DNA from: an uncultured Dysosmobacter sp.
GTDB taxonomy: Bacteria > Bacillota > Clostridia > Oscillospirales > Oscillospiraceae
Length of the DNA stretch: 64,000 nucleotides
Assembly: GCA_934563745.1 (NCBI GenBank)
Contig: CAKTHE010000008.1
Location: 13,542 to 77,541 of the forward strand
Direction: 5' to 3'
Shown here: positions 11,815 to 21,079 of the stretch, piece after piece
Layout of the letters: each line of letters begins with the position of its first letter
How positions within the stretch are numbered: the stretch's first letter is position 1
Translations under genes and position numbers: made by a program
Notes under the pieces: model-generated
What the model was told of the DNA's origin: nothing
Database searches by the model: none
Seen by the model: the letters and a program-made list of their open reading frames with translations, nothing else

Positions 11815-12546
11815 ATGGCAAACTCGAATGTCGTATCCATGAAAGCCCTGCTGGAGGCAGGCGTCCACTTCGGTCATCAGACCCGCCGCTGGAACCCCAA
11901 GATGGCTCCGTATATCTATACCGAGCGCAACGGCATTTATATCGTGGACCTGCAGAAGACCGTCAAGAAGCTGGAAGAGGCCTATGCCTTCGTGCGTGAG
12001 CTCAGCGAGAGCGGCCAGTCTCTGCTGTTTGTCGGTACCAAGAAGCAGGCGCAGGAAGCCATCAAGGAAGAGGCGACCCGCTGCGGTCAGTATTATGTCA
12101 ACGCCCGTTGGCTGGGCGGCATGATGACCAACTTCAAGACCATGCGCACCCGCGTTGACCGCCTGAATCAGCTCAAGACCATGCAGGCCGACGGCACCTT
12201 TGATATGCTTCCCAAGAAGGAAGTCATGAAGCACCTGGGCGAGATTGAGAAGCTGGAGAAGTATCTGGGCGGCGTGAAGGAAATGAAGAAGCTGCCCGGC
12301 GCCCTGTTCATCGTGGATACCCGCAAGGAGCGCAACGCCATTGCCGAGGCGCACAAGCTGGGCATCCCCGTGGTGGCCATCGCCGATACCAACTGCGATC
12401 CCGATGAGATCGATTATGTGATCCCCGGCAACGATGACGCCATCCGCGCCATTAAGCTGATCTCTTCCATCATGGCCAACGCCGTGCTGGAGGGTAAGCA
12501 GGGCGAGCAGGATGCGGAAGCTGCTGCTCCCGAGGCTGCCGAATAA
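11815..12546 (+). CDS. rpsB: 30S ribosomal protein S2
   Basis: Component of the small ribosomal subunit. The 243-residue protein begins [22 protein letters not shown] and shows [20 protein letters not shown] and [14 protein letters not shown], all strongly conserved. The start at 11815 follows GGAGG by 11 bases; an in-frame ATG 24 bases upstream lies in the ribosome site and is rejected. Codon use is highly biased. It is followed by tsf, the standard order. Confidence 0.98.
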   Translation: MANSNVVSMKALLEAGVHFGHQTRRWNPKMAPYIYTERNGIYIVDLQKTVKKLEEAYAFVRELSESGQSLLFVGTKKQAQEAIKEEATRCGQYYVNARWLGGMMTNFKTMRTRVDRLNQLKTMQADGTFDMLPKKEVMKHLGEIEKLEKYLGGVKEMKKLPGALFIVDTRKERNAIAEAHKLGIPVVAIADTNCDPDEIDYVIPGNDDAIRAIKLISSIMANAVLEGKQGEQDAEAAAPEAAE

Positions 12547-12606
12547 TTATCAGAAGACAAGCGGAAGGCTTTCCTTCCGAAATACAAGAAATTGGAGGAA
12601 CTGAAA

Positions 12607-13521
12607 ATGGCTTTTACTGCCGCAGATGTTAAGAACCTGCGTGAGATGACCGGCGTCGGCATGATGGACTGCAAGAAGGCCCTGACCGCGTCTGACGGCG
12701 ATATTGACAAGGCAATCGAATGGCTGCGTGAAAAGGGCATGGCCGCCTCCGCCAAGAAGGCCGGCCGCATCGCGGCCGAGGGTATGGCTTATGCCGCCGT
12801 GTACGATGGCGTGGGCGTTGTGGTCGAGGTCAACGCGGAAACGGACTTTGTCGGCAAGAACGAGAAGTTTGTCGAGTTCGTCAAGGGTGTGGCCGCCACC
12901 GTCGCGAAGGAGAATCCCGCGGATCTGGCCGCTCTGATGGAGTGCAAGTATCTGGATACGGACCTGACTGTGACCCAGGAGCAGCAGGAGATGGTTCTGG
13001 TCATCGGCGAGAATATCAAGGTTCGCCGCTTTGCCCGCTTTGCGGATGGCTTCTCGGTCCCCTATATCCATGCCGGCGGCAAGATCGGCGTGCTGGTGAA
13101 CCTGCAGGTCGAGGGCGGCGTGGACGCCACGGAGATCGGCAAGGACGTTGCCATGCAGATCGCGGCCCTCAACCCCCGCTTCTGGGATAAGTCCCAGGTG
13201 ACGGAGGATGTCCTGGAGGAAGAGAAGAAGATCGTTCTGGCTCAGATGGACAATGATCCCAAGATGGCCTCCAAGCCCGCACAGGTGAAGGAGAAGATCG
13301 CTCTGGGCAAGATGAATAAGTTCTATTCCGAGAACTGCCTGCTGCAGCAGGAGTTCGTGAAGGACAGCTCCATGAGCGTCGAGAAGTATATTGCTTCTGC
13401 GGCCAAGGCTCTGGGCGGCACGGTCACCTTCAAGGATGCCGTTCGCTTTGAGAAGGGCGAGGGCATCGAGAAGAAGGAAGAAAACTTCGCCGATGAGATC
13501 GCCAAGATGGTGAAGGGCTGA
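12607..13521 (+). CDS. tsf: Elongation factor Ts
   Basis: Nucleotide-exchange factor for EF-Tu. The 304-residue protein has the N-terminal UBA-like domain (VKNLREMTGVGMMDCKKAL), the TDFVGKNEKF motif and two core domains, as usual. The start at 12607 has GGAGG 8 bases upstream; the in-frame upstream ATG overlaps that site. It is co-transcribed with rpsB and ends at a perfect 13-bp hairpin. Confidence 0.98.
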   Translation: MAFTAADVKNLREMTGVGMMDCKKALTASDGDIDKAIEWLREKGMAASAKKAGRIAAEGMAYAAVYDGVGVVVEVNAETDFVGKNEKFVEFVKGVAATVAKENPADLAALMECKYLDTDLTVTQEQQEMVLVIGENIKVRRFARFADGFSVPYIHAGGKIGVLVNLQVEGGVDATEIGKDVAMQIAALNPRFWDKSQVTEDVLEEEKKIVLAQMDNDPKMASKPAQVKEKIALGKMNKFYSENCLLQQEFVKDSSMSVEKYIASAAKALGGTVTFKDAVRFEKGEGIEKKEENFADEIAKMVKG

Positions 13522-13546
13522 TTCGGGCTCTGCTTGAACGCATAAG

Positions 13547-13580
13547 GAAGACCCATGCCGACCGGCATGGGTCTTCTTTT
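13547..13580 (+). terminator. Rho-independent terminator of rpsB-tsf
   Basis: Perfect 13-bp stem GAAGACCCATGCC / GGCATGGGTCTTC with a 4-base loop, followed by TTTT. It lies 26 bases after the tsf stop. Confidence 0.92.
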
Positions 13581-13699
13581 CTGAGTACGTGCCGGAGGGA
13601 CGGGAAGGCGCCTGAAAGAATTGCCGCCGCGTACTTTTGCACCGGCGGAAAAAGCGCTGCCGGCGACCTGCTCAAAAGGAGGATCCTGGGGGCAGCATC

Positions 13700-13728
13700 T
13701 TGTATTTTGGGCAAATTCCTGCTATAAT
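13700..13728 (+). promoter_or_regulatory. Predicted sigma-A promoter of the M50-scp operon
   Basis: TTGTAT and a perfect TATAAT with 17-base spacing. The implied transcript start near 13735 excludes the long upstream version of the next gene and supports its GTG start at 13765. Confidence 0.8.
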
Positions 13729-13764
13729 AAAATGAAGTATGCAAGAAACCGGGAGGAACGCGCC

Positions 13765-14424
13765 GTGGGCCATTACCTGCAAAATCTGATCCAGCAGTTG
13801 GATATCCAGTCGTTGGGGGATGCGCTGACGCGGGCTCTGGCGATCCTTCTTTGCCTGAGTGTTCACGAGACCTGCCATGGGCTGGCGGCGCTGGCTTTGG
13901 GGGACCCCACCGCGAAACGAATGCATCGGCTTTCCCTGAACCCGCTGCAGCACATTGACTGGCTGGGCCTTCTGATGATGTTTACGGTAGGGTTTGGCTG
14001 GGCAAAACCGGTCCCGGTTGATATGCGCTATTTTAAAAAGCCGAAGCAGGGCATGGCGATCACTGCGCTGGCCGGGCCGCTCTCTAATTTTGTCTTGGCG
14101 TTTGTGTGCGTTTTGATCGGTAAGGTAATTTACCTTTACGCTCCTTATAACGCAATATTTGACTGGATTTTTTCCTTCTGCCTTTTTTCGGTGGCGCCAC
14201 TGTCTGTCGGACTGGGACTTTTTAATCTGATCCCGATCCCTCCGCTGGACGGTTCTAAGGTTGCCGCGGTGCTGCTGCCGGACCGGGCCTATGCCTGGCA
14301 GATGCGGTATGAGCGCTTTGGAATGCTGCTTTTGCTGGCCCTTTCCGCTCTGGACGTGGGCAGCAATCTGATCAGCGGCGGGATCTATGCGATTTATTCC
14401 GGCATGGTCAATCTGATATTCTGA
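13765..14424 (+). CDS. Site-2 protease family (M50) membrane protein
   Basis: A 219-residue polytopic membrane protein of the M50 metalloprotease family. The zinc motif HETCH is at residues 34-38 in the first membrane helix, and the second motif NLIPIPPLDGSK supplies the metal-binding Asp near residue 160. The GTG start has GGGAGG 8 bases upstream and lies just after a promoter. Short S2P homologues of this kind commonly precede scpA in Clostridia. The substrate is unknown, and it lacks the PDZ domain of RseP-type proteases. Confidence 0.88.
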   Translation: MGHYLQNLIQQLDIQSLGDALTRALAILLCLSVHETCHGLAALALGDPTAKRMHRLSLNPLQHIDWLGLLMMFTVGFGWAKPVPVDMRYFKKPKQGMAITALAGPLSNFVLAFVCVLIGKVIYLYAPYNAIFDWIFSFCLFSVAPLSVGLGLFNLIPIPPLDGSKVAAVLLPDRAYAWQMRYERFGMLLLLALSALDVGSNLISGGIYAIYSGMVNLIF

Positions 14425-14466
14425 GGGGGTGCGGTTCTGGACAATCCGATTTTTAAACTGGAAAAA

Positions 14467-15222
14467 GTGGTCCATACCCGCGCGGACGAGGATATGCAGG
14501 ACTTTGAAGGGCCGCTGGATCTGATTTTGTATCTGCTGGGGAAGAACAAGATGGAGATCCAGGACATTTCCATCTCTTTGATTCTGGAACAGTACCTGGC
14601 GTGGCTGGAAGCACGGCAGAAGATGGACCTGGAGGTGGCCAGCGAGTTTGTGACCATGGCGTCCCAGCTGGTGTACATCAAGACCCGGATGCTGCTTTCC
14701 CTGGAGGATGAAGAGGCACAGAGCGAGATGGATGCGCTGATCCAGTCTTTGGAGGAACGGCGCCGCAGCGAGAACTACACGAAGGTCAAGGCGGCGGCGG
14801 CGCGTCTGGCGCCCATGGGGGAGTTTGGGCGGAATATTCTGACCCGCCCGCCGGAGCCTGTGGAGCATGGGAAGATTTATGAGTATCGGCAGGAAAAGGC
14901 GGATCTGGTACTGGCAATTGCCGAAATGCAGAGCCGGGCCGAGACCCGGCTCCCGCCCCCGAAAACAGCCTTTGAGGCCATTGTGCAGCATGAGCCGTAT
15001 CCGGTGGAAGGAAAGGCCAGGGAGATTATCCGTATGCTCAAAGCGGGCGGGATGACGCGCTTTCGCCTGCTGTTCCGGGGAAACCGAAGCCGCAGCGAGG
15101 TTGTGGCTACATTTTTGGCGGTGCTGGAGCTGTGCAGGGCCTGCGTGATTCGTCTGGCCGGGTCGGAAACGGACTGCACCGTGCGGCAGGAAGCGGAGCT
15201 TCCGGATCACTTTTCGTTTTAA
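14467..15222 (+). CDS. scpA: Segregation and condensation protein A
   Basis: Kleisin subunit that joins ScpB and SMC in chromosome condensation. The N-terminal signature DFEGPLDLILYLLGKNKMEIQ is clear, and the C-terminal winged-helix part (VVATFLAVLELCRACVI) is intact, with 251 residues from GTG 14467. That start has no ribosome site. A CTG at 14437 lies 7 bases after GAGGGGG and would add ten residues (LDNPIFKLEK) resembling the N-termini I recall for relatives, so a rare CTG start is possible. scpB follows after 12 bases. Confidence 0.9.
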   Translation: MVHTRADEDMQDFEGPLDLILYLLGKNKMEIQDISISLILEQYLAWLEARQKMDLEVASEFVTMASQLVYIKTRMLLSLEDEEAQSEMDALIQSLEERRRSENYTKVKAAAARLAPMGEFGRNILTRPPEPVEHGKIYEYRQEKADLVLAIAEMQSRAETRLPPPKTAFEAIVQHEPYPVEGKAREIIRMLKAGGMTRFRLLFRGNRSRSEVVATFLAVLELCRACVIRLAGSETDCTVRQEAELPDHFSF

Positions 15223-15234
15223 GAGGCTGAACTT

Positions 15235-15855
15235 ATGGAAAAACTGGAAATCAAGGAGCTGGAGTCTGCGGCGGAGGGCATTTTGTTTGCTTCCGGCGAG
15301 CCGGTGCAGCTGGACCGGATCTGTACGGCGCTGGAGCTGGATCGTCCGGCAGCTGAGCAGATTCTGCAGCATCTTTCTGACTATTATGCGTACGAGCGGC
15401 GCGGTATTCGGCTTTTGCATATGGATGACAGCTGGCAGCTGTGCTCGGCTCCGGATTATGCGGATGCGATCCGGCGGGCTTTTGAAATCCGAAAGCCCGC
15501 CCGGCTGAGCCAGCCGGCCCTGGAGGTGCTGACCATCGTGGCGTACTATCAGCCGACCACCAAGGCTTATGTGGATCAGATCCGGGGCGTGGACAGCGCC
15601 TATACGGTAAGCCTGCTGCTGGAGCGGGGGCTGATCGAAGAATGCGGCCGGCTCCAGGTCCCCGGCCGGCCCCGTCTGTACCGTACCACGCAGGGGTTTC
15701 TGCGTACCTTCCATCTGAGTTCCCTGGATGAGCTTCCGGAGATGCCGGATCTTCAGGGGGACGGCCAGCTGCGCCTGGGCGAGATGGGGGAGATTCTGGA
15801 CACTGGCGCGTCGGACCAGGCGCGGGAGGCCGCGCTGGAGGCGGACAATACCTGA
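15235..15855 (+). CDS. scpB: Segregation and condensation protein B
   Basis: Winged-helix dimer that works with ScpA and SMC in chromosome organisation. The 206-residue protein shows the family pattern AAEGILFASGEPV near the start and LSQPALEVLTIVAYYQPTTK and IRGVDSAYTVSLLLERGLI in the middle. The start ATG is 12 bases after the scpA stop, so the pair is an operon. Confidence 0.95.
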   Translation: MEKLEIKELESAAEGILFASGEPVQLDRICTALELDRPAAEQILQHLSDYYAYERRGIRLLHMDDSWQLCSAPDYADAIRRAFEIRKPARLSQPALEVLTIVAYYQPTTKAYVDQIRGVDSAYTVSLLLERGLIEECGRLQVPGRPRLYRTTQGFLRTFHLSSLDELPEMPDLQGDGQLRLGEMGEILDTGASDQAREAALEADNT

Positions 15856-15878
15856 AAAAGAAGACGGCAGGGAGGTGA

Positions 15879-16559
15879 ATGCCCGTGATTCTGCGAATAA
15901 TCGGCGGCATCATTTTGATAGTGGTCCTCCTTTTTCTGCTGATATGTCTGCTGCGGGTCGGCGCAGAGGTATCTTTCCAGGACCGGGTCGAGGTAAGCCT
16001 GCGGATCGGGCCGGTCAAGCGGAAGATTTTTCCGCCCGGGTCATCTCCCCGGAAAGCCGCAAAAAAGAAAGAAGAACCGCCCGGCGAAACTGCCGCGAAA
16101 AAGGAAAAGAAGCGCACGCTGCCCAAGCTTTCGGCGGCGGATCTTAAAGAAGCGTTTGCCGTACTTGGTCCGGTCGTTTGCCGGGCACTGGACCGGACCC
16201 GGCGGAAGATCCGGATCTCGCCCCTTCAGCTTTCGCTGACCCTGGGCGGACTGGAGGATCCGGCGGGAGCGGCGGAGGCGTACGGCCTTTTGCAGGCCGC
16301 GGTGTGGAGTGTGATGCCTGCGCTGGAGCGGTATCTTGTGATTCCGGATCCCTTTATTCACCTGGATGTGGATTTTCAGGCAGAAGACCTGCGGCTCCGG
16401 GGACAGGCGGGCGTTACCGCACGGATCGGCGCACTGATGATCGTCGGGCTGGGTGCCGGGATCCCGGCTTTGCGGTGGTTTATAAAGCTTCAAAAGCGAA
16501 AAGATAAGGAACAGAAAAATACGAAGAATCCGGATACGCCGGCCAAGGCGGCCGCTTAG
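15879..16559 (+). CDS. DUF2953 membrane-anchored protein
   Basis: A 226-residue protein of unknown function. It has one N-terminal membrane helix (VILRIIGGIILIVVLLFLLI), a charged Lys/Glu linker (residues 50-85), and a C-terminal part with FIHLDVDFQAEDLRLRGQAG, the core of DUF2953. A GTG at 15885 has better spacing (9 bases) from GGGAGG than the ATG at 15879. It precedes the spore protein gene ytfJ, a pairing known from many spore-formers, which suggests but does not prove a sporulation role. Confidence 0.82.
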   Translation: MPVILRIIGGIILIVVLLFLLICLLRVGAEVSFQDRVEVSLRIGPVKRKIFPPGSSPRKAAKKKEEPPGETAAKKEKKRTLPKLSAADLKEAFAVLGPVVCRALDRTRRKIRISPLQLSLTLGGLEDPAGAAEAYGLLQAAVWSVMPALERYLVIPDPFIHLDVDFQAEDLRLRGQAGVTARIGALMIVGLGAGIPALRWFIKLQKRKDKEQKNTKNPDTPAKAAA

Positions 16560-16564
16560 AAAGG

Positions 16565-16969
16565 ATGAGCATGATGGAGAATATGGAAAAGAAAAGCCCG
16601 CTGAATGAACTGATGCGTGCCACAATGGAGAAGATCCATGAAATGGTGGATACCAATACCATTGTGGGAGAACCGATCACCACGCCGGACGGCGTGACGC
16701 TGATCCCCATTTCCAGAGTGACCTTCGGCTTTGGCGCCGGCGGCGGAGACTACGGGAAAAATCCAGGCGGCAGCTTTGGCGGCGGCAGCGGCGCCGGGGT
16801 AAAGATCGACCCGGTGGCTTTCCTGATCATCAAAGACGGCGTGACACGGGTGATGCCGGTGGCGGTCCCGCCGGTAACGACCGTGGACCGCGTGGTGGAG
16901 ATGGTGCCGGATCTGCTGGAAAAGGCCGAAAAATATTTCGACCAAAAGAAAGAAAAAGAGAGCTTCTGA
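16565..16969 (+). CDS. ytfJ: GerW/YtfJ family spore protein
   Basis: A 134-residue protein of the GerW family, linked in Bacillus to L-alanine germination response. Motifs are TIVGEPITTPDGVTLIPISRVTFGFG, read in order, a Gly-rich stretch (GGSFGGGSGAG), and AFLIIKDGVTRVMPV. There is AAAGGA just before it; ATG codons at 16565, 16571 and 16574 are all possible starts. It follows the DUF2953 gene by 5 bases. Confidence 0.9.
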   Translation: MSMMENMEKKSPLNELMRATMEKIHEMVDTNTIVGEPITTPDGVTLIPISRVTFGFGAGGGDYGKNPGGSFGGGSGAGVKIDPVAFLIIKDGVTRVMPVAVPPVTTVDRVVEMVPDLLEKAEKYFDQKKEKESF

Positions 16970-17009
16970 AGGGGTATACTAGCATCAGCCATGATGAAAG
17001 GGTGTGCTG

Positions 17010-18125
17010 ATGCCGGTGTCCTGTTTGAAACGATGCTTTTCCTTTGCGGCTGCGGTCGTGCTGGCGGTGAGCTGCGTATGCGTACAAGCCCGCGCAGTCT
17101 CCACCTCCGCTTCCGCGGCCATCCTGATGGATGCGGACAGCGGCCGTGTTCTCTATGCTTACAATGAAACGGCGCGTATGCGGATCGCCAGCACGACCAA
17201 GATCCTGACGGCGCTGGTCGCATTGGAGCAGGGGGACCTGACGCAGATGATCACGGTGTCCGGCCGGGCGGCGGCTGCGGAAGGATCGTCTATGTATCTC
17301 AAAGCGGGGGAAAAGCTGTCGCTGGAGACGCTGCTTTACGGGCTGATGCTCTGCTCCGGAAACGATGCGGCCATTGCCGTGGCGGAGGGGGTCAGCGGCA
17401 GTGTGGAGGCATTTGTGAAGCAGATGAACGCCCGTGCAGCCGCGATCGGCATGAGCGAGAGTTCCTTTGCCAACCCGAACGGGTTGGATGACGAGCGGCA
17501 TTACTCCACCGCGCTGGATATGGCCCGCCTGGCCCGGGCCGCGCTGGAGAATGAGACGCTTGTAAAAATTGCTTCGACCCGAAGCGTCACCATCGGCGGG
17601 CGCAGCATGCACAATCACAATAAGCTGCTGTCGTATATGGAGGGCTGCATCGGCCTGAAGACCGGATATACCCGGGCGGCCGGCCGTACGCTGGTATCCT
17701 GCGCGGAGCGGAACGGGCAGCGCCTGATCGCCGTGACGCTGCAGGATGGAAACGACTGGGCGGACCATCAGGCGCTGTATGCCTACGGATTTGCGGCGTT
17801 TCCGGCGCAGCAGGCGGCCGCCGTAGGCCGGCAGATGGGAGAGGTGCCTGTTTTGGGCGGCCTTTGTACACGGGTCCCGGTGGTGGCGCAGCAGAACTTT
17901 TCCTGGCCGGTGGGAGAGGGAGAAACTCTGCTTGTCCGCTGTGAAACGGCGTCGGCGGTGGCGGCTCCGGTTCTGGCGGGAACGCCGGCGGGGACCCTGG
18001 TCGTATCCGTCGACGGGACGGAGGTCGGCCGGGTCCGCCTGGTCTACGGAGCGTCCGTGCTGCCGGCCCTGCCGGAGCCGATCCGGGCTTTCGCGCCCTA
18101 TCGGGATGAACTGCTGGCCCCATGA
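17010..18125 (+). CDS. D-alanyl-D-alanine carboxypeptidase (S11), exported
   Basis: Penicillin-binding protein that trims the terminal D-Ala from peptidoglycan stem peptides. It has a signal peptide (LKRCFSFAAAVVLAVSCVCV) and the three serine motifs STTK, SGN and KTG in the right order. The C-terminal beta domain is present (371 residues in all). The ATG at 17010 has AAAGGG 8 bases upstream; the GTG at 17004 is too close. Its place between ytfJ and rluB matches DacB/DacF-type sporulation carboxypeptidases, so a role in spore cortex is likely but inferred. Confidence 0.92.
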   Translation: MPVSCLKRCFSFAAAVVLAVSCVCVQARAVSTSASAAILMDADSGRVLYAYNETARMRIASTTKILTALVALEQGDLTQMITVSGRAAAAEGSSMYLKAGEKLSLETLLYGLMLCSGNDAAIAVAEGVSGSVEAFVKQMNARAAAIGMSESSFANPNGLDDERHYSTALDMARLARAALENETLVKIASTRSVTIGGRSMHNHNKLLSYMEGCIGLKTGYTRAAGRTLVSCAERNGQRLIAVTLQDGNDWADHQALYAYGFAAFPAQQAAAVGRQMGEVPVLGGLCTRVPVVAQQNFSWPVGEGETLLVRCETASAVAAPVLAGTPAGTLVVSVDGTEVGRVRLVYGASVLPALPEPIRAFAPYRDELLAP

Positions 18126-18138
18126 GGAGGAATCCGCG

Positions 18139-18876
18139 ATGGAAGAACGCATACAAAAAATACTTTCTGCGGCGGGGGTCTGCTCCCGCCGGGCGGCGGA
18201 GAAGCAGATCCAGGATGGCTGCGTCCGGGTCAACGGGGTCCGGGCTGTGCTGGGGATGCGTGCGGATCCGGAGCGGGATCTCATTACGCTCAATGGGGTG
18301 CCGGTCGTCCGGACGGAACGGCCGGCCTATCTTTTGCTGAACAAGCCGCGCGGCTATGTTACGACACTCCGGGATGAGCGGGGCCGCCCGACGGTTGCCG
18401 ACCTAGTACGGGGCTGCGGCGTACGGGTTTACCCGGTAGGCCGGCTGGATCTGCAGTCCGAGGGACTGGTATTGATGACCAACGACGGGGCGCTGATGCA
18501 GGCGCTGATCCATCCCAGCCATCAGGTGGACAAGACCTATCGGGTGTCTGTGCGCGGGGCGGTGGATGGCGCTGCCGGGCGCTTGTGTGCGCTGCGCAGG
18601 CTGGAAGACGGAACGCCCATCGCGCCGGCCCGGGTGGAAGAGGAGAGCCGGACCGGACCACAGAGCGCGGTTCTGTCCATCACCATTCACGAAGGAAAGA
18701 ACCGTCAGATCCGCAGGATGTGCGCGCTGTGCGGCCTGCAGGTGCAGCGGCTTCAGCGCATACGGGAGCATACGCTGGAGCTGGGTACCCTTGGCCCGGG
18801 CCAGTGGCGCTGGCTGAGCGAGCAGGAGGTCCGCGCGCTGAAAAGTGAATCCGACAGCAAATTGCAGGATTTTTAA
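18139..18876 (+). CDS. rluB: 23S rRNA pseudouridine synthase RluB type
   Basis: RsuA/RluB family enzyme that isomerises uridine in 23S rRNA. The 245-residue protein has an N-terminal S4 RNA-binding domain (RIQKILSAAGVCSRRAAEK) and the catalytic motif GRLDLQSEGLVLMTND with the essential Asp. The C-terminal KNRQIRRMC motif is also typical. The ATG at 18139 has GAGGAGG upstream and comes 13 bases after the carboxypeptidase stop. RluB rather than RsuA is a choice from overall pattern. Confidence 0.9.
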   Translation: MEERIQKILSAAGVCSRRAAEKQIQDGCVRVNGVRAVLGMRADPERDLITLNGVPVVRTERPAYLLLNKPRGYVTTLRDERGRPTVADLVRGCGVRVYPVGRLDLQSEGLVLMTNDGALMQALIHPSHQVDKTYRVSVRGAVDGAAGRLCALRRLEDGTPIAPARVEEESRTGPQSAVLSITIHEGKNRQIRRMCALCGLQVQRLQRIREHTLELGTLGPGQWRWLSEQEVRALKSESDSKLQDF

Positions 18877-18892
18877 AATTTCCTGCAATTTT
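18859..18892 (+). terminator. Terminator overlapping the rluB stop
   Basis: An 11-bp stem AAATTGCAGGA / TCCTGCAATTT with an 11-base loop that contains the rluB stop codon. It is T-rich on the 3' side. It ends the M50-rluB operon just before the next promoter. Confidence 0.7.
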
Positions 18893-18893
18893 A

Positions 18894-18923
18894 TTGGAAT
18901 TCCACATACGGCTGTGGTAGAAT
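18894..18923 (+). promoter_or_regulatory. Predicted sigma-A promoter of the rpiR operon
   Basis: TTGGAA and TAGAAT with an 18-base spacer, 35 bases before the TTG start of the RpiR-type regulator. Confidence 0.6.
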
Positions 18924-18957
18924 ACATGGGAATTATAAAAAGAGGGCGTGACCGATT

Positions 18958-19824
18958 TTGGCTAAAAGCGTTTTACATATGATCGAAAGCAGTATGTCCG
19001 GTTTTTCCAAGGGGCAGAAACGAATTGCCTCCTATATCCTGCAGAATTACGACAAGGCGGCATTCATCACAGCCAGTAAGCTGGGAAAGCTGGCAGGCGT
19101 CAGTGAATCCACGGTGGTGCGGTTTGCGTTTGAACTGGGCTATGACGGGTATCCCGGTATGCAGCGGGCCCTGCAGGAGATGATCCGCACGCGGCTGACC
19201 TCGACCCAGCGGATCAAGGCGGCGGATGATATGCTCTCCGGACAGGATATGCTGAGCGCGGTGATTCAGTCGGACATGGACAAGCTGAGGGCCGTGGTAG
19301 ATGACGAGGACCGGGGCGAATTTGACAAGGTGGTCGAAAGTGTCCTGCATGCGGGGCATATCTATATTTTAGGGGTCCGTTCTTCCTCCTTCGTGGCAGG
19401 ATACCTGAACTTTTATCTGCATCTGCTTTTTGAGAATGTGACGCTGGTTCAGTCCAATGCGGCGGGAGAGATTTTTGAGCAGCTTTTCCGGATCGGTCCG
19501 GGGGACGTGCTGATCGCACTGAGCTTTCCCCGCTATTCCAAGGTAACGCTCAATACGGCCAAGTTTGCCGCGGCGCGCGGAGCAACGCTGATCGCCGTCA
19601 CGGATAACGAGCTGTCACCCATGTATCAGATGGCGGATGCGGCGCTGCTGGCGCCGTGTGAGATGATCTCTTTCGTGGACTCCATGGTGGCGCCGCTGTC
19701 GCTGATCAATGCGCTGGTCGTGGCGCTGGGATACCGGCTGGGGACCGACGTTTCGTCCACATTTGCAGAGCTGGAGGATATTTGGGATGAGTACGGCGTG
19801 TTCGGAAAAACGGATGATGAATAA
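18958..19824 (+). CDS. MurR/RpiR family transcriptional regulator
   Basis: A 288-residue regulator with an N-terminal RpiR helix-turn-helix (SKGQKRIASYILQNYDKAAF, then LAGVSESTVVRFAFELGYDG) and a C-terminal SIS sugar-phosphate-binding domain (HIYILGVRSSSFVAGYLN and DVLIALSFPRYSKVTLN). The start is TTG. No sugar catabolic gene is beside it, so its effector and targets are unknown. It overlaps the next gene by 11 bases. Confidence 0.9.
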   Translation: MAKSVLHMIESSMSGFSKGQKRIASYILQNYDKAAFITASKLGKLAGVSESTVVRFAFELGYDGYPGMQRALQEMIRTRLTSTQRIKAADDMLSGQDMLSAVIQSDMDKLRAVVDDEDRGEFDKVVESVLHAGHIYILGVRSSSFVAGYLNFYLHLLFENVTLVQSNAAGEIFEQLFRIGPGDVLIALSFPRYSKVTLNTAKFAAARGATLIAVTDNELSPMYQMADAALLAPCEMISFVDSMVAPLSLINALVVALGYRLGTDVSSTFAELEDIWDEYGVFGKTDDE

Positions 19825-21073
19825 CCGGATCGTTGTAATCGGAGGAGGAGCCGCCGGAATGATGGCTGCCATCTGGGCAGCGGAGCAGGGCGGCTCCGTT
19901 TCTTTGCTGGAGCCCAACGAGCGCCTGGGGAAGAAACTCAATATTACCGGAAAAGGACGCTGCAATGTGACCAACTGTGCCGATGCAGCCACGGTAATTG
20001 CCAATACAACCTGTAATGCAAAATTCCTTTACGGCGCTCTTTCTCAGTTCGATGGGCATGCAGCAATGCGCTTTTTTGAGGGGATTGGCGTGCCGCTGAA
20101 GGTGGAGCGCGGAAACCGGGTCTTTCCGGTCAGCGACCGGGCGTTTGACGTCAGCGCGGCACTGGAGCGGCGGCTGAAGGCCCTGCGGGTGCATTGGATC
20201 CGGGACCGGGCCGCGGCGCTGGAAACGGCGGATGGGGCCATGACCGGCGTACGGGGCGAAAGCTGCCTTTATCCGGCGGAGGCGGTCATATTGGCGACCG
20301 GAGGCGTCAGCTATCCGGGCACCGGGTCCACCGGAGAAGGGCATGCGCTGGCGGCCCGGCTGGGCCATACGGTGACGCCGCTGCGGGGGTCGCTGGTTCC
20401 GCTGGAGGGGATCCTTGGGCCGGGAATCCCGTGTGTGCGCCTCCAGGGGCTGAGTCTGCGGAATGTGGGCCTGACGGCCTATGAAGGAACCAAGAAAGTC
20501 TATGCAGATTTTGGGGAATTGCTGTTTACGCATTTCGGCGTCAGCGGGCCGACCGTTTTGTCTGCCTCTGCCCACCTGAGGAATCTGGACAGGAAGCCCT
20601 GCCGTTTGGAGATCGATCTCAAGCCGGCCCTGGACGCTCAGCAGCTGGACCGGCGCCTCTTGTCCGATTTTTCCAAATATGCGAACCACGATTTCCGCAA
20701 CGCATTGAATGACCTGCTGCCGCAGAAGCTGATCCCGGTGGCGGTGGAGCTTTCCGGTATCCCCGGAGGGACCAAGGTTCACGATGTGACCCGGGAGCAG
20801 CGCCAGACGCTGGGAACGCTGCTGAAGCATTTCCCGGTGGAGCTTACCGCGGCCCGGCCGGTGGAGGAGGCAATTGTGACTTCCGGAGGAATCAGCGTGC
20901 GCGAAGTGAATCCAAAGACAATGGAATCAAAGATTGTAAAGGGATTGTACTTTGCAGGTGAAATTCTGGATGTTGATGCCTATACCGGCGGATTTAACCT
21001 GCAGATTGCTTGGGCGACCGGTCGTCTGGCGGGCATTTCCGCGGCAAAACAAGGGATGGAAGAAGAGGTTTGA
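19814..21073 (+). CDS. BaiN/HI0933-family FAD-dependent oxidoreductase
   Basis: A flavoprotein of the HI0933/YhiN family, whose substrate is unknown in most species; the name BaiN comes from bile-acid work on one homologue. The N-terminal FAD motif IVVIGGGAAGMMAAIWAAEQG is intact, followed by KLNITGKGRCNVTN, a family hallmark. The C-terminus has TSGGISVREVNPKTMESK and FNLQIAWATG. It is 419 residues from ATG 19814. It overlaps rpiR and precedes cmk by 6 bases. Confidence 0.9.
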   Translation: MMNNRIVVIGGGAAGMMAAIWAAEQGGSVSLLEPNERLGKKLNITGKGRCNVTNCADAATVIANTTCNAKFLYGALSQFDGHAAMRFFEGIGVPLKVERGNRVFPVSDRAFDVSAALERRLKALRVHWIRDRAAALETADGAMTGVRGESCLYPAEAVILATGGVSYPGTGSTGEGHALAARLGHTVTPLRGSLVPLEGILGPGIPCVRLQGLSLRNVGLTAYEGTKKVYADFGELLFTHFGVSGPTVLSASAHLRNLDRKPCRLEIDLKPALDAQQLDRRLLSDFSKYANHDFRNALNDLLPQKLIPVAVELSGIPGGTKVHDVTREQRQTLGTLLKHFPVELTAARPVEEAIVTSGGISVREVNPKTMESKIVKGLYFAGEILDVDAYTGGFNLQIAWATGRLAGISAAKQGMEEEV

Positions 21074-21079
21074 TAGAAT

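Noticed and set aside
13672..15714. 680-residue open frame on the minus strand antisense to the M50 protease, scpA and scpB
   Set aside because: Low-complexity Arg/His/Gln-rich product, no domain pattern, no ribosome site; the plus-strand genes are clear families. Such shadows are common in GC-rich DNA.
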